The notes beneath the pieces were generated by a model. That model saw only the letters and a list, made by a program, of their open reading frames with translations, did no database searches and was not told the DNA's origin. Source: Limisoma sp963601185 (GTDB lineage: Bacteria > Bacteroidota > Bacteroidia > Bacteroidales > Muribaculaceae). Taken from it: DNA of 64,000 bases. Shown one piece after another: positions 17,036 to 25,420 of the stretch (its first letter is position 1; the number at the start of each line of letters is the position of its first letter). The stretch covers positions 1 to 64,000 of the forward strand of contig CAVCEE010000004.1 of assembly GCA_963601185.1 (NCBI GenBank). Reading direction: 5' to 3'. Made by a program: the position numbers and the translations under genes.

Positions 17036-18163
17036 CTACGAAAGCCATTCAAACCAATTTTCGGGAGTGATTACGGCTTGTTGGGCGATGGGGTATGTGG
17101 AAAGGAATGTTTGCGGAAAACGGACGTTTGCACGTTTGGGATTCCATTTCATCTCAAAAAGAGAAAATTGGCCGTCGCATTCCTCGATGTAGTCGATTTC
17201 CTGTTGCTGGTTACTGCGCCAGAAATAACTGTTTGCATATCGTCCAGCGTATTGGTTGGCTTTGATGCGCTCGCTTATGAAGAAGTTTTCCCACAACGCT
17301 CCGACATCCTGACGAAGCGCGATAGGTGCGAAATTCTGTAGGATTGCATTCCGGATTCCGTTGTCGTAGAAATAGAACTTCTTGGCGCGTTTCAACTCTG
17401 TGCGCAGATTGCGGCTAAAACCGTTGAGTTTGAAGATAATGTAGCATTTCTCCAACAGGTCAATGTATTTCTCAACCGTTTTGCTGTCTGCACCGATTGT
17501 CTGCGCCAGTTCGTTGTATGAAACTTCACTCGTGACTTGTAGGGCGAGTGCCACAAGCAGTTTGTTGAGCAGGGCAGGACGGCGGATGCCGTCAACGTTT
17601 AGCAGGTCCTTGTAGAGGTAACTTCCGGAAAGATTATTCAGAATTTCCCTGGCATCGTCGCTGTGGTTAATGATGTCGGGATACGAGCCGTAGATGAGAC
17701 GGCTTTCCAGTGTCTGCTTCACGTTGAGCAGCCCGTTTTCGCTCATCAACTCTTCGGTTGAAATAGGGAAAAGATGATATTCGAATTTTCTGCCGGTCAA
17801 CGGCTCGTTGAGGTTGTTTTGCAATTCAAAGGCAGAAGAACCGGTGGCTAAAATCTGCACGTTGGGAAAATTGTCGGTGATTAGTTTTAGGGTCAACCCT
17901 ATATTGTCCACCCTTTGAGCCTCATCGATGACCAATACTTGGTTGTTGCCGATGAGCAACCGCAGTTTCTGCACGTTGGTTTTCGACAGTAGTTCCCTTG
18001 TTTCGGAATCATCGCAGTTTAGTTGGAGCGTAGGCTTGTCGACATTATCAAGAATCATCTTGAAAAGAGTGCTTTTGCCCACTTGCCGTGCGCCAATCAC
18101 TATAATGGCCTTGCCCTTGAACAAGTGCGCTTCTATTCTGTCTTGCAGTTTGCGGCGAATCAT
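17036..18163 (-). CDS. AAA+ ATPase with DUF4143 domain
   Basis: A 375-residue protein of the AAA_14/DUF4143 type. The Walker A motif GARQVGKST (24-32) and Walker B-like VLVIDEAQR (about 76-84) are intact, as is the sensor-like ILATGSSAFEL. The middle holds a winged-helix-like stretch (ELAQTIGADSKTVEKYIDLLEK, split by a turn), and the C-terminal DUF4143 part includes DYIEECDG..SLFEMKW, the nuclease-like D-E.K pattern. Function is unknown for the whole family. It stands alone, with a strong promoter and an operator-like array upstream. The winged-helix segment makes self-regulation plausible. Confidence 0.85.
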   Translation of the reverse strand: MIRRKLQDRIEAHLFKGKAIIVIGARQVGKSTLFKMILDNVDKPTLQLNCDDSETRELLSKTNVQKLRLLIGNNQVLVIDEAQRVDNIGLTLKLITDNFPNVQILATGSSAFELQNNLNEPLTGRKFEYHLFPISTEELMSENGLLNVKQTLESRLIYGSYPDIINHSDDAREILNNLSGSYLYKDLLNVDGIRRPALLNKLLVALALQVTSEVSYNELAQTIGADSKTVEKYIDLLEKCYIIFKLNGFSRNLRTELKRAKKFYFYDNGIRNAILQNFAPIALRQDVGALWENFFISERIKANQYAGRYANSYFWRSNQQQEIDYIEECDGQFSLFEMKWNPKRANVRFPQTFLSTYPIAQQAVITPENWFEWLS

Positions 18164-18186
18164 AATCGTGGAGTTTATTTCATTGG

Positions 18187-18216
18187 CAAAGATATGGCAA
18201 AATTCGGCTAATCCAA
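18187..18216 (-). promoter_or_regulatory. Promoter of the AAA/DUF4143 gene
   Basis: Minus-strand TTG (18216-18214), 19 nt, TATCTTTG (18194-18187). Transcription would start near 18181, 18 nt before the ATG. The -33 box lies inside the first operator-like half-site. Confidence 0.7.
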
Positions 18217-18275
18217 AAAAACAGTATGAATTTTTGGATTATAATCCGAAAAAAGAGGTGGTATTTTTGGATTAG
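18208..18275. promoter_or_regulatory. Array of four TTTTTGGATTA half-sites (possible operator)
   Basis: There are CTAATCCAAAAAA (18208-18220), a near-palindrome centred on GGATTATAATCC (18236-18247) flanked by TTTTT and AAAAA, and TTTTTGGATTAG (18264-18275). Together they are four copies of the same 11-mer in alternating orientation, extending from about -27 to -95 of the ATPase promoter. A dimeric DNA-binding protein is the natural reader. Confidence 0.6.
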
Positions 18276-18282
18276 AGCCATT

Positions 18283-18312
18283 AAAAAAGGCTGCACCAGT
18301 GGCGCAGCCTCA
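18283..18312 (-). terminator. Terminator after the PepSY gene
   Basis: GGCTGC (18289-18294) pairs with GCAGCC (18304-18309); on the minus strand it is followed by a run of U. It lies 25 nt beyond the PepSY stop. Confidence 0.7.
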
Positions 18313-18337
18313 TGAAAAAATTATATGCAGGGTTTGC

Positions 18338-19048
18338 TTATTTCTGCGTTTTGCGCTTCATTGCGCGCTTCTTGAAATAGAGCCAGTAGCCGGTTATGGG
18401 GAGCGAAGCGCCGATGATGCTTGCCGTGAAGGTGATGACCTTGGTAGCGATGCCGCCCCATTTGCCTACGTGGATTTCGTGGAACGCGGTCATCCATGCC
18501 GTGCCCTTCGGCACGAGGTGCAACCCGATGGCAGCGCCGGTGATGGCGATGGCGAGAATCCACACGAGCGTCCAGAAGCCGAGGCTCACGTGCAGGTCGT
18601 AGAAAAGTTTGTGGCGAGTTTTGTTGACAACCACCGCAAACCTCTGCCGCCATTGCTTGCGGCTGCGCGACCACACCATCCATACGCCACTCACCAGCAC
18701 GATGACAAACGCCACGGTGGTGTAGGTCACAATCCAGCGACCGGCGACACCGAGATAGAACGACGTGTGGAAGCGTGTCACATAGGAGAAGAAGTCGCGT
18801 TTGCGAGTAGTGCCGTGTGGCGCATCGGCGGCTTTGTGCTTGTGCTTGTGGACACTGGATTGCTCCGCCAGGGGCTTGGCAACGGCTTTCTTCACGTTGT
18901 GGTGCGCCTCCACGCGAGGCATTCCGAGAGCGTTGCGTATCTCGTTCTTAAACACAAGTGTGGCTCCCGACAGGCATATCAGGGTGATGAGTATGCCCAG
19001 CGGGAGAGACAGCCACACGTGTATGTCATGCAATGTGTTGCGAGTCAT
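18338..19048 (-). CDS. PepSY-associated transmembrane protein
   Basis: The 236-residue inner-membrane protein has four predicted helices (about 12-33, 100-122, 150-172, 195-220). Histidines sit in the repeated settings LHDIHVWLSLPLG, RFHTSFYLGVAGRW, FYDLHVSLGFW and FHEIHVGKWGG, as expected for PepSY_TM proteins, some of which are ferric-siderophore reductases with heme bound by His. A His/Lys-rich loop (HKHKHK, about 68-73) could bind metal. It starts 6 nt after the TonB receptor stop and is the last gene of the chelatase-receptor-PepSY run. A role in reducing or releasing an imported metal at the membrane is inference. Confidence 0.8.
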   Translation of the reverse strand: MTRNTLHDIHVWLSLPLGILITLICLSGATLVFKNEIRNALGMPRVEAHHNVKKAVAKPLAEQSSVHKHKHKAADAPHGTTRKRDFFSYVTRFHTSFYLGVAGRWIVTYTTVAFVIVLVSGVWMVWSRSRKQWRQRFAVVVNKTRHKLFYDLHVSLGFWTLVWILAIAITGAAIGLHLVPKGTAWMTAFHEIHVGKWGGIATKVITFTASIIGASLPITGYWLYFKKRAMKRKTQK

Positions 19049-19054
19049 ACGGTG

Positions 19055-21142
19055 CTATTTGTTGAAGTTGATTTTCAGACCTACCACCAGCATGCGTCCC
19101 GGCGAATAGAGCGCGTGGCGGATGTTGGTTGTAGAGATGCGGTCGTCCACCTTGTTGAAGATGTTGTCCACACCGATGCTCGGGATGAGGTCGAGCATAC
19201 GTCCGATTTTGAATGTGTGGGTGGTGTTGACGTTAACCACGCCGTAGCCCGGAGCATCCTCGTAGTCGGGATAGTAGGTGCGCGACTGGAAGCGGCCGTT
19301 GATATTGGCGTTGAGGGTGTAGAATCCGCCCCAAGTGTGGCGGTAGTTGAGAGCCGCCGTACCGCTGTTCTTGTAGGTGCGTTCAAGAGCCTTCCACACG
19401 CCTGCACTGCGCGACTGGCCGTAGGTGTAGGCATAGTTGGCAAGCAGCGAGAGGTCGCGTGTGATGTTGACCGAGGCATTGACCTGGATGCCCTTTACGA
19501 TGCCCTTGTCGCTGTTCACGTAGCGGCCGTAGGTCTTGAGGTTTGCCATCTGCGCTTCGGTGATTTCCGGAAATTCCTTCGAGAGTTCCGCACGGATTGC
19601 ATCGTCCACGGTGATGGTTTCCTTCACAATCATATCCTTCACAAAGTTGAGGTAGCCCATTACGGAAATCGAGAAGATGTTGTTGGTGTATTGCACGCTG
19701 AATGAAGCATAGTGGCTCTGCTCTGCGTCGAGGTCCTTGTTGCCGAAGGTGATTACCGGTCGCTTGCCCATAAGTTTGAAGTAGTGGTAGTAGAGTTCGT
19801 CGAGACCCGGCGCACGGAAGCCGCGCGAGTAACTTGCACGGATGCGGAAGTTGCCTGGCGAATACATCAGCGACACCTTAGGCGTGAAGTTGTTGCCAAA
19901 CGCCTCGTGGTGGGTGTAGCGGAGACCTACGGTAGCCGAGAGGTCCTCGAAAATCTTGGTGTCGTGCTGCACATAGGCTGCGAAGGTGTTCACACTGTTG
20001 TCCACGTCGCCGTTGGTGGCGTTGAGGTAGTCCTTGCGCCAGTCTGCACCGATGATGGTCGTGGCGTTGTTGTAGAAGTGGAACACGCCCTTGAGTTCGC
20101 CCTCATAGTACTTCTGACGCTTTGTGCGTGCGTAGTCGCCGAGTTTGTAGGAATTGTAGTCAGCCTTGTACTTGTTGCCGGAACGGTAGTCGTCGCCCAC
20201 GAAGTCGAGTTGGAGTTCGTGCTTGCCGAGCGAATATTTCGCGCCGGCTTCCCAGCGCCAGCCCTCATAGCGCATATCGTAGTAGTAGCCGCCGTTCTGA
20301 CCTTCTACAGGCAGTGGGCGGTCGGTCATCTTGTAGTTATACTGTCCGCCGGCATAGAGCGAGAGGCTTTTCAGCGGACGGAAGTCGAAGTGCTGCCCCA
20401 CCACGTTGGAGTTGTAGCCGATATAGTCCACGTCGATGGTGGTGGTGATGTTGCCGTCGTTGTCCATCTCCTTGTCGGAAAGTTGATAACTGTCAGCCTC
20501 TTCGTGGAAGAACGAGGTATGGGAGTCGACATATTTTGTGGCGATGTCGAGATTCACGCCCTGCGACCACTGTCCCTTGCCCGAGACGCGAGTGCTTGAC
20601 GTAGCCTTGATGAGGTCCTCCACCGGCTGGTCGGTGATGATGTTGATTACGCCGCCGATGGCGTCAGAGCCGTAGAGAGCCGAGGCTGCGCCGTCGAGCA
20701 CCTCGATGCGCTTGACGTTCGACATATTGATGCGGTTGAGGTCAACGTTGCCGGAGATGTCGCCAATCACCTTCTTGCCGTTGATGAGTATGAGCACATA
20801 CTTGTTGCCCAGGCCGTTGACGCGGATATACGAGCCCATGGCGTTGGGCGAGAACGAAATCTGCGGCATTAGGCGCGACAGAGCGTCCTGGAAGTCGGTC
20901 ACACCGGCTTCGTTGATGAGTGCCTTCGACAGCACATGCACCGGTGTGGTGGTCGACTTCAGCATCTGGCGGTGACCGTTGCCGGTAACCACCACAGGGT
21001 CAAGTTCAAAGATTTTCTCGTCGATGCCATCGCTTTGCGATTCGGCAGTCGTAGCCTTGTCCTCAGCCTTGCTTTCGGCAAAGGTGACAGGAGTGGAGAT
21101 GACGGCTGCTGCCATCATCAACAGAGTGATTTTTTTGTTCAT
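19055..21142 (-). CDS. TonB-dependent receptor (metal/heme type)
   Basis: A 695-residue outer-membrane receptor: signal peptide about 1-22, TonB-box-like DPVVVTGNG (about 47-55), plug domain with NGLGNKYVLILINGKKV and the RIEVLDGAASALYGSDAIGGVINIIT signature, then a 22-strand barrel with SYSRGFRAPGLDELYYHYF and a C-terminal VGLKINFNK. It lacks the N-terminal carboxypeptidase-like extension of SusC proteins. This is the BtuB/HmuR/FepA-like type that takes up cobalamin, heme or siderophores. It lies 19 nt downstream of the exported chelatase gene and directly ahead of the PepSY gene, which points to a metal-tetrapyrrole or iron substrate. Confidence 0.88.
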   Translation of the reverse strand: MNKKITLLMMAAAVISTPVTFAESKAEDKATTAESQSDGIDEKIFELDPVVVTGNGHRQMLKSTTTPVHVLSKALINEAGVTDFQDALSRLMPQISFSPNAMGSYIRVNGLGNKYVLILINGKKVIGDISGNVDLNRINMSNVKRIEVLDGAASALYGSDAIGGVINIITDQPVEDLIKATSSTRVSGKGQWSQGVNLDIATKYVDSHTSFFHEEADSYQLSDKEMDNDGNITTTIDVDYIGYNSNVVGQHFDFRPLKSLSLYAGGQYNYKMTDRPLPVEGQNGGYYYDMRYEGWRWEAGAKYSLGKHELQLDFVGDDYRSGNKYKADYNSYKLGDYARTKRQKYYEGELKGVFHFYNNATTIIGADWRKDYLNATNGDVDNSVNTFAAYVQHDTKIFEDLSATVGLRYTHHEAFGNNFTPKVSLMYSPGNFRIRASYSRGFRAPGLDELYYHYFKLMGKRPVITFGNKDLDAEQSHYASFSVQYTNNIFSISVMGYLNFVKDMIVKETITVDDAIRAELSKEFPEITEAQMANLKTYGRYVNSDKGIVKGIQVNASVNITRDLSLLANYAYTYGQSRSAGVWKALERTYKNSGTAALNYRHTWGGFYTLNANINGRFQSRTYYPDYEDAPGYGVVNVNTTHTFKIGRMLDLIPSIGVDNIFNKVDDRISTTNIRHALYSPGRMLVVGLKINFNK

Positions 21143-21161
21143 ATTTTATAGGGTTGTTTGC

Positions 21162-22010
21162 TTATTTGAGCAGTTCTGCGATTTTGCCAACGATGAGTTG
21201 CTGAATCTCGGGCATCTTGCCCAGACCGCTTTTCACCACCGTGACCGTATAGCCGTCAGCCTCCAGTTGGCTACGCCATTCGCCGTCCACGTCGTCGCGC
21301 AGATGGTTGCCAGCGATGTAGAGCAGCGGCACGAGCACCACATCCTTGCTTCCTCCTTTTGCCAGAAGGCGGCGTGTGCTGTCGAGCGTGGGATAGCCTT
21401 CGATTGTGCCCACATGCCAGTTGCTGTGGCCTTCGTCCTTGAGCAGATAGTCAATCTGGCTGTAGGCGGCGTTGGCAGGGCTGTCGCTACCGTGGCCCAC
21501 AAGCACCACTTGCTTACCATTGAGGCTGATGCCGAGGGTTGATGTGAGATATTTCTCGATCATTGTCGTCAGGATGCGGCAGTCGTCGGTGTTGTAGAGC
21601 AGCGCGCGACCTACGTTGAGCGTTTCAAACTGCGATTTTTTCTGCTTGGCGGCAGCCTTGATAATGTCGGTCATATTGCCGTCGAGCAGCATAGTGCTCT
21701 GCACTGCCACGTGGGTGCATCCGCGTGCCTTGAGGGTGTCGAGGGCTTCGCCCACGGTCATCTTGTGGATGCCTCGCTTGCCGAGAGCCTTGATTACCGA
21801 TGCGGCGGTGTATGCCTCCACAACCTCACATTGGGGATATTTGGCGGCAACGAGACTGTCGAGCGCGTCGATGGTTGCATAGCGGCTGGCGTCGTTGTTT
21901 GAGCCGTAGTGCACCATAAGGATGCCTGTTTTGCCCTCGGCATGCAGTGCTGGGCAGAAAGACAGGACAAAAGCAATAAAAGAGAAGATTAAGATAGTCC
22001 GCTTTTTCAT
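21162..22010 (-). CDS. cbiK: Exported CbiK-type (class II) chelatase
   Basis: A 282-residue protein with a clear signal peptide (about 1-25, ending PALHAEG) followed by a CbiK fold: GILMVHYGSNN at the start of the first lobe, VVLVGHGSDSPANAAY (metal-ligand His region) and LYIAGNHLRDDVDGE (second His region). Cytoplasmic CbiK inserts cobalt into sirohydrochlorin, but an exported copy cannot serve cytoplasmic B12 synthesis in the same way. Periplasmic relatives in Desulfovibrio bind heme. The start at 22010 is set by the promoter at 22041-22071, which excludes an upstream in-frame start. It is first in the operon with a TonB receptor and a PepSY protein. Confidence 0.87.
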   Translation of the reverse strand: MKKRTILIFSFIAFVLSFCPALHAEGKTGILMVHYGSNNDASRYATIDALDSLVAAKYPQCEVVEAYTAASVIKALGKRGIHKMTVGEALDTLKARGCTHVAVQSTMLLDGNMTDIIKAAAKQKKSQFETLNVGRALLYNTDDCRILTTMIEKYLTSTLGISLNGKQVVLVGHGSDSPANAAYSQIDYLLKDEGHSNWHVGTIEGYPTLDSTRRLLAKGGSKDVVLVPLLYIAGNHLRDDVDGEWRSQLEADGYTVTVVKSGLGKMPEIQQLIVGKIAELLK

Positions 22011-22040
22011 ATTAAATGCAATTCGTCTTTGATTCGCTTG

Positions 22041-22071
22041 CAAAATTACATTGCCAAACATTGCGTTTCAA
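22041..22071 (-). promoter_or_regulatory. Promoter of the cbiK-receptor-PepSY operon
   Basis: Minus-strand TTG (22071-22069), 20 nt, TAATTTTG (22048-22041). The transcript would begin near 22034, about 25 nt before the cbiK ATG. Confidence 0.65.
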
Positions 22072-22127
22072 TACTCACAAATTGCGATTTTCATCGACCA
22101 ATTCCCGGTTTTGTAACAACAAACAAC

Positions 22128-22162
22128 AAAAAAGGGGCTTCGCCGACGCGGCGAAGCCCCTT
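22128..22162 (-). terminator. Terminator after the porin gene
   Basis: AAGGGGCTTCGCC (22132-22144) pairs perfectly with GGCGAAGCCCCTT (22150-22162) around a GACGC loop; on the minus strand it is followed by TTTTTTGTTG. It lies 22 nt past the porin stop. Confidence 0.92.
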
Positions 22163-22184
22163 GGGTATCTAACAAATTACCTTA

Positions 22185-23549
22185 TTAGAATGTGAATTGA
22201 ACGCGAGCCTGTACAGAGTGTACGTTCTTGTCGTGTGGCAAACGGTCGATGTCGATGTGGTGCCAAGTGTAGTCAAGCATTACTTGAGCGAACTTGTTGA
22301 ACGCATAGTTAAGACCGATTGTAGTAGAGTAGATGTCGCCACCGCCAACGCTTGTTGCGCCAGTTGCAGGCCAGTCTACGAGGTAGCCGTCAGCATAGTA
22401 CTGGTCGCGGCCTGCTGAGTAGTATTCACCCTTTGTGAGGTCGTTGAGTCCAGTGTAGTTGAAGCGTGCCACGAGTTCGAGCGACTTGCCGCTGAGGCCG
22501 TTCATTACACCGTTGAACTTGTCGTAAGTGTAGTCGTTGCCGAAGAACTTGTAGCCCAACTCAACGTATGCACCGTTGAAGTGGTTTGTGCGGATTCTGT
22601 TGGCAGTTTCCCACAAGTCGATGTCACCCCAACCGTCGATGTTGTCCTGGTTAGCGATGAAGATGCTGTAAGAGTCGCGGTGCTTGGTCACGATCTTGTG
22701 CTGATACTCAGCGCGTGCGAAGAAGTTAGGTTTAACCAACAATGCTTCAACACCGAAGTTGATCACTTCGTTGGCCCATGGCAATGTTGCGCTGCAGAAC
22801 TTGTTGTTCTCGTCAACGTAAGTTTCGAGTGACTGACCCAAAGAGTAAGTTTTCTTCAAAACTGTAGAACCCTTTGTAGTCTGCTCTTCGCCGCCGCCGA
22901 GTTTAGAGTAGCGTGCGCTCACACCAACGTGGAATGCGTCGTTTTTCTTCTCTGCGTTGCGGTACAACCAGCGACCAGCCAATGTTACGCCGTTGTAGCC
23001 TGCTGCCAAGCGGTTGTATGCGCTCTCGGTAAACAAACCTTGGTATGCCAACCAGTGGTTGTCAGAGTATTTGTAAGTGATACCGAGTTCACGACCTTCG
23101 CCGAGCGAGTTTGTCATACCCGGACGAGAGATGAAGTGGTAAGAACCAAGTGAAGTCTGGCGAGCCATTGTTCCGGCAGGGTCGTTGTAGTAACCAACCT
23201 TTACAGCGTGTGTGCCGCCTTTTTCACCCTTTGTAGCATACTGGAGGAAGATGTTCTTCTGAGAGAACTTGCCACCGCCGAAGCCGAAGTCAGCATAGAA
23301 GTACCAGTTTTCGCCGTAACTCATGCTTGTACGGATGCGTGCGTCGCTGATTGTTGCGCCGCTCTTCAAAGGAGTAGTCTCAGTGTTGTAGTAAGCAGCG
23401 TCAGCCATAAAACGAGCACCGACGGTAAACTTAATCTTCTTCTCCTTGTTGTCGATTTTCAAAGTCGGGTTGTTGTCAAAGTCCTGTGCAGTAGCAGTGA
23501 GGGCAAGAGCAGCCAAAGCCGACATGAGGATATATTTCTTATTTTTCAT
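22185..23549 (-). CDS. OprO/OprP-type phosphate-selective porin
   Basis: A 454-residue outer-membrane protein: signal peptide about 1-21 (ALTATAQ), then KIKFTVGARFMADAAYY, DARIRTSMSYGENWYFYADFGFGGGK and repeated amphipathic strands, ending with the aromatic RVQFTF. This is the porin O/P pattern; family members form trimeric channels, some selective for phosphate or pyrophosphate. It follows the glycerophosphodiesterase gene by 60 nt with no promoter seen between, and ends in a strong terminator. With glpT and glpQ upstream, the likely cargo is glycerophosphodiesters or glycerol-3-phosphate. That is inference. Confidence 0.82.
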   Translation of the reverse strand: MKNKKYILMSALAALALTATAQDFDNNPTLKIDNKEKKIKFTVGARFMADAAYYNTETTPLKSGATISDARIRTSMSYGENWYFYADFGFGGGKFSQKNIFLQYATKGEKGGTHAVKVGYYNDPAGTMARQTSLGSYHFISRPGMTNSLGEGRELGITYKYSDNHWLAYQGLFTESAYNRLAAGYNGVTLAGRWLYRNAEKKNDAFHVGVSARYSKLGGGEEQTTKGSTVLKKTYSLGQSLETYVDENNKFCSATLPWANEVINFGVEALLVKPNFFARAEYQHKIVTKHRDSYSIFIANQDNIDGWGDIDLWETANRIRTNHFNGAYVELGYKFFGNDYTYDKFNGVMNGLSGKSLELVARFNYTGLNDLTKGEYYSAGRDQYYADGYLVDWPATGATSVGGGDIYSTTIGLNYAFNKFAQVMLDYTWHHIDIDRLPHDKNVHSVQARVQFTF

Positions 23550-23609
23550 TGTTTTGTTCTGTTTAATTGATTAAGAATGAAATTCCTTTTCCTGTTAGCC
23601 TTGATTTGA

Positions 23610-25307
23610 TTAGTAGCCAAGGTTGATGAGCAACTCGTTAGCATCAGGAACAGTTGTCGGAGCCTGGCTGTTGTCGAATAGTTGACCTGCGTGGAATGGG
23701 TTAGGCAACTTGGCGTTACCGCGCATACCGTTGTCAAGCATGTACTGGAGGTTCATCTCTGTGTGGTTGGTGAAGCAGCCGTCCATGTAGATTGGCCAAG
23801 TCTGGCTGTCGTCAGGGAATGTGCTGTAAGTAGTCTTAGGCACTGTAACCTTCATGAGGTCGTCAAACTCTGTAGACCAGCCGTAGTTCCAGTAACCCAT
23901 GTATTTTGTGATCTGGGCCTGAGAGTCGAATGAGTACGGGTGGTTGATCATACCTGCGCGGCGTACCATATAGGCTTGCCATGGGCAGTTCATTTCAGGA
24001 TAGTTGTTAGGCGCACCAGAGATAGCCGGGCCGATGATGTGGCAGCCGTGGTCTTGCATATACTTGATGAAGTCGGCTACACCGGTTGGGGTGTCGTATG
24101 CGATGTCGGTTGCGTAAGCAGGATCGCCTGTCCAGAGGAGGTAGCACATTGGGATGCGGCCCTTGAACACTTTGTAAGCGCGGTCAACAGCGTCGAACGA
24201 GAATGTTTGGAGGATAACCTTACCGTTAGTGTTGCCCACGTTGACTTTGCCGTCCTTGTAGAATGGCTCGCTGCTGTTGGCCGGGTTGGTGATGATGTTC
24301 CATCCGTATTTGTCAAGTTCTTTGTAAACGCGTGCCTCGATGTCCTTTGGCTGTGCCCAACTTTCCTTGAACTCGATGTAGATACCAGGGCGGTTGCCGC
24401 TGTCCTTAGGATCGGCTACATAAGCGTTGGAGAAGTCATAAACGAGGAAGTCCATGTAGCGGCTTTGTGCTGTCCATGTAGTGCCTTCAACTTCTGTTGT
24501 AGGAGCTGTTCCGCAGATTTCGAGAAGGGTCTTGCCTTTGAGCTCGTTTTTCACGTGGTAGGGAAGGATACGGCGGCCTTCTGCGTCGCGGTTAAGCATC
24601 TTGCCTTCTGCATAGGCGATTTGGTCGGCAAGGGCGCTGATGTAAAGACCGTTGCTGTAAACCACTTGTGCATTCGGGTCTGTGCGCCATGCAGCGAGAG
24701 TCTCCTGCATTGGGTTGTTGGTAGATGCGTAGGAAATGCGAGCCTGTTCGAGGTTGTCTTCGTTGAACCAAGAACCAGCGTCGAGCATAAGCAACTCTGC
24801 ATAGTAGTAGTTGCGTGGATAGTAGCTGTAGTAGTTACCGAGGTCGTTGTTGTATTGAGTCTCGATATCTGCCTCAGAGAAGTTACATGGAGTGCCGTCT
24901 TCGTAGGTGAGCGAACGGTAGAATGCCTTGCGGGTTGCAGGCACTTGGTCGCTGAACACTGTCTGGATGTTGGTTGTGCGCTTCAGGTTGTCGTCGTGGA
25001 GCGAAAGAACCACGCCGTCCTTTGTGCCCTGAAGGTCGCTCTCCAGGTAGTCAGCGCCCATGTCGCGGGCTCAACGCCAAGATGCTTCAGTTTCCTCTGG
25101 AGTCCAGAATGTACTACCGCGGTGTGCGATAACTGCATACAAAGGCACATAGTCGCGTACTTTTGCGAGTTGGTCGTTAAGTACCTGTACCTCGATCTTT
25201 TTTGCTTGCTTGTTGTAGTCTACGAACTGCTGTTCGTCAGAGCACGATGAAATGGCAAATGCAGCAACGAGGCCAAACATGCCAATTTTTACAAACTGTT
25301 TGTTCAT
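23610..25307 (-). pseudogene. glpQ: Glycerophosphodiester phosphodiesterase lipoprotein with an in-frame TGA
   Basis: Reading one frame from 25307 to 23610 gives a 565-codon protein interrupted only by TGA at codon 79 (25073-25071). Before it: a lipoprotein signal with Cys22 (ISSC), then the GDPD signature AHRGSTFWTPEETEAS (61-76). After it: ARDMGADYLESDL and VLSLHDDNL, also GDPD catalytic parts (HRG, E-x-D, H). The TGA sits where relatives I recall carry Trp (…WR-W-AR…), so a single TGG to TGA change explains it. The downstream part could restart at ATG 25061 but would lack the signal and the HRG half of the active site. Intact, the enzyme would release glycerol-3-phosphate from phospholipid headgroups. 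It sits between glpT and the porin. Confidence 0.85.
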
Positions 25308-25374
25308 AAGTGAAGTAAAAAATTTTATAAATGAAAGGATTAAATTCAGTCGCTTCGGCCTTCTGAGGCGGCGA

Positions 25375-25399
25375 CAGGCGCCGGCTGTTCCGGTGCCTG
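25375..25399 (-). other. Hairpin between glpT and glpQ
   Basis: CAGGCGCCGG (25375-25384) and CCGGTGCCTG (25390-25399) form a 10-bp stem with one T-G pair and a CTGTT loop. There is no U run after it, so it looks more like an RNA processing or stabilising element than a terminator. A weak -7 match, TATTTTTG (25415-25408), lies just upstream. Confidence 0.5.
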
Positions 25400-25420
25400 C
25401 CTTACCTCAAAAATAACCTA

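Noticed and set aside
18299..19705. 468-codon plus-strand frame across the PepSY gene and receptor end
   Set aside because: It runs through a terminator and covers parts of two conserved genes on the other strand. No family likeness.
23940..25250. 436-codon plus-strand frame opposite glpQ
   Set aside because: It is antisense to clear GDPD sequence, and no start signal is present.
23610..25307. Frameshift in glpQ
   Set aside because: The two halves are in the same frame. Only a single TGA codon separates them, so it is a nonsense codon and not an indel.
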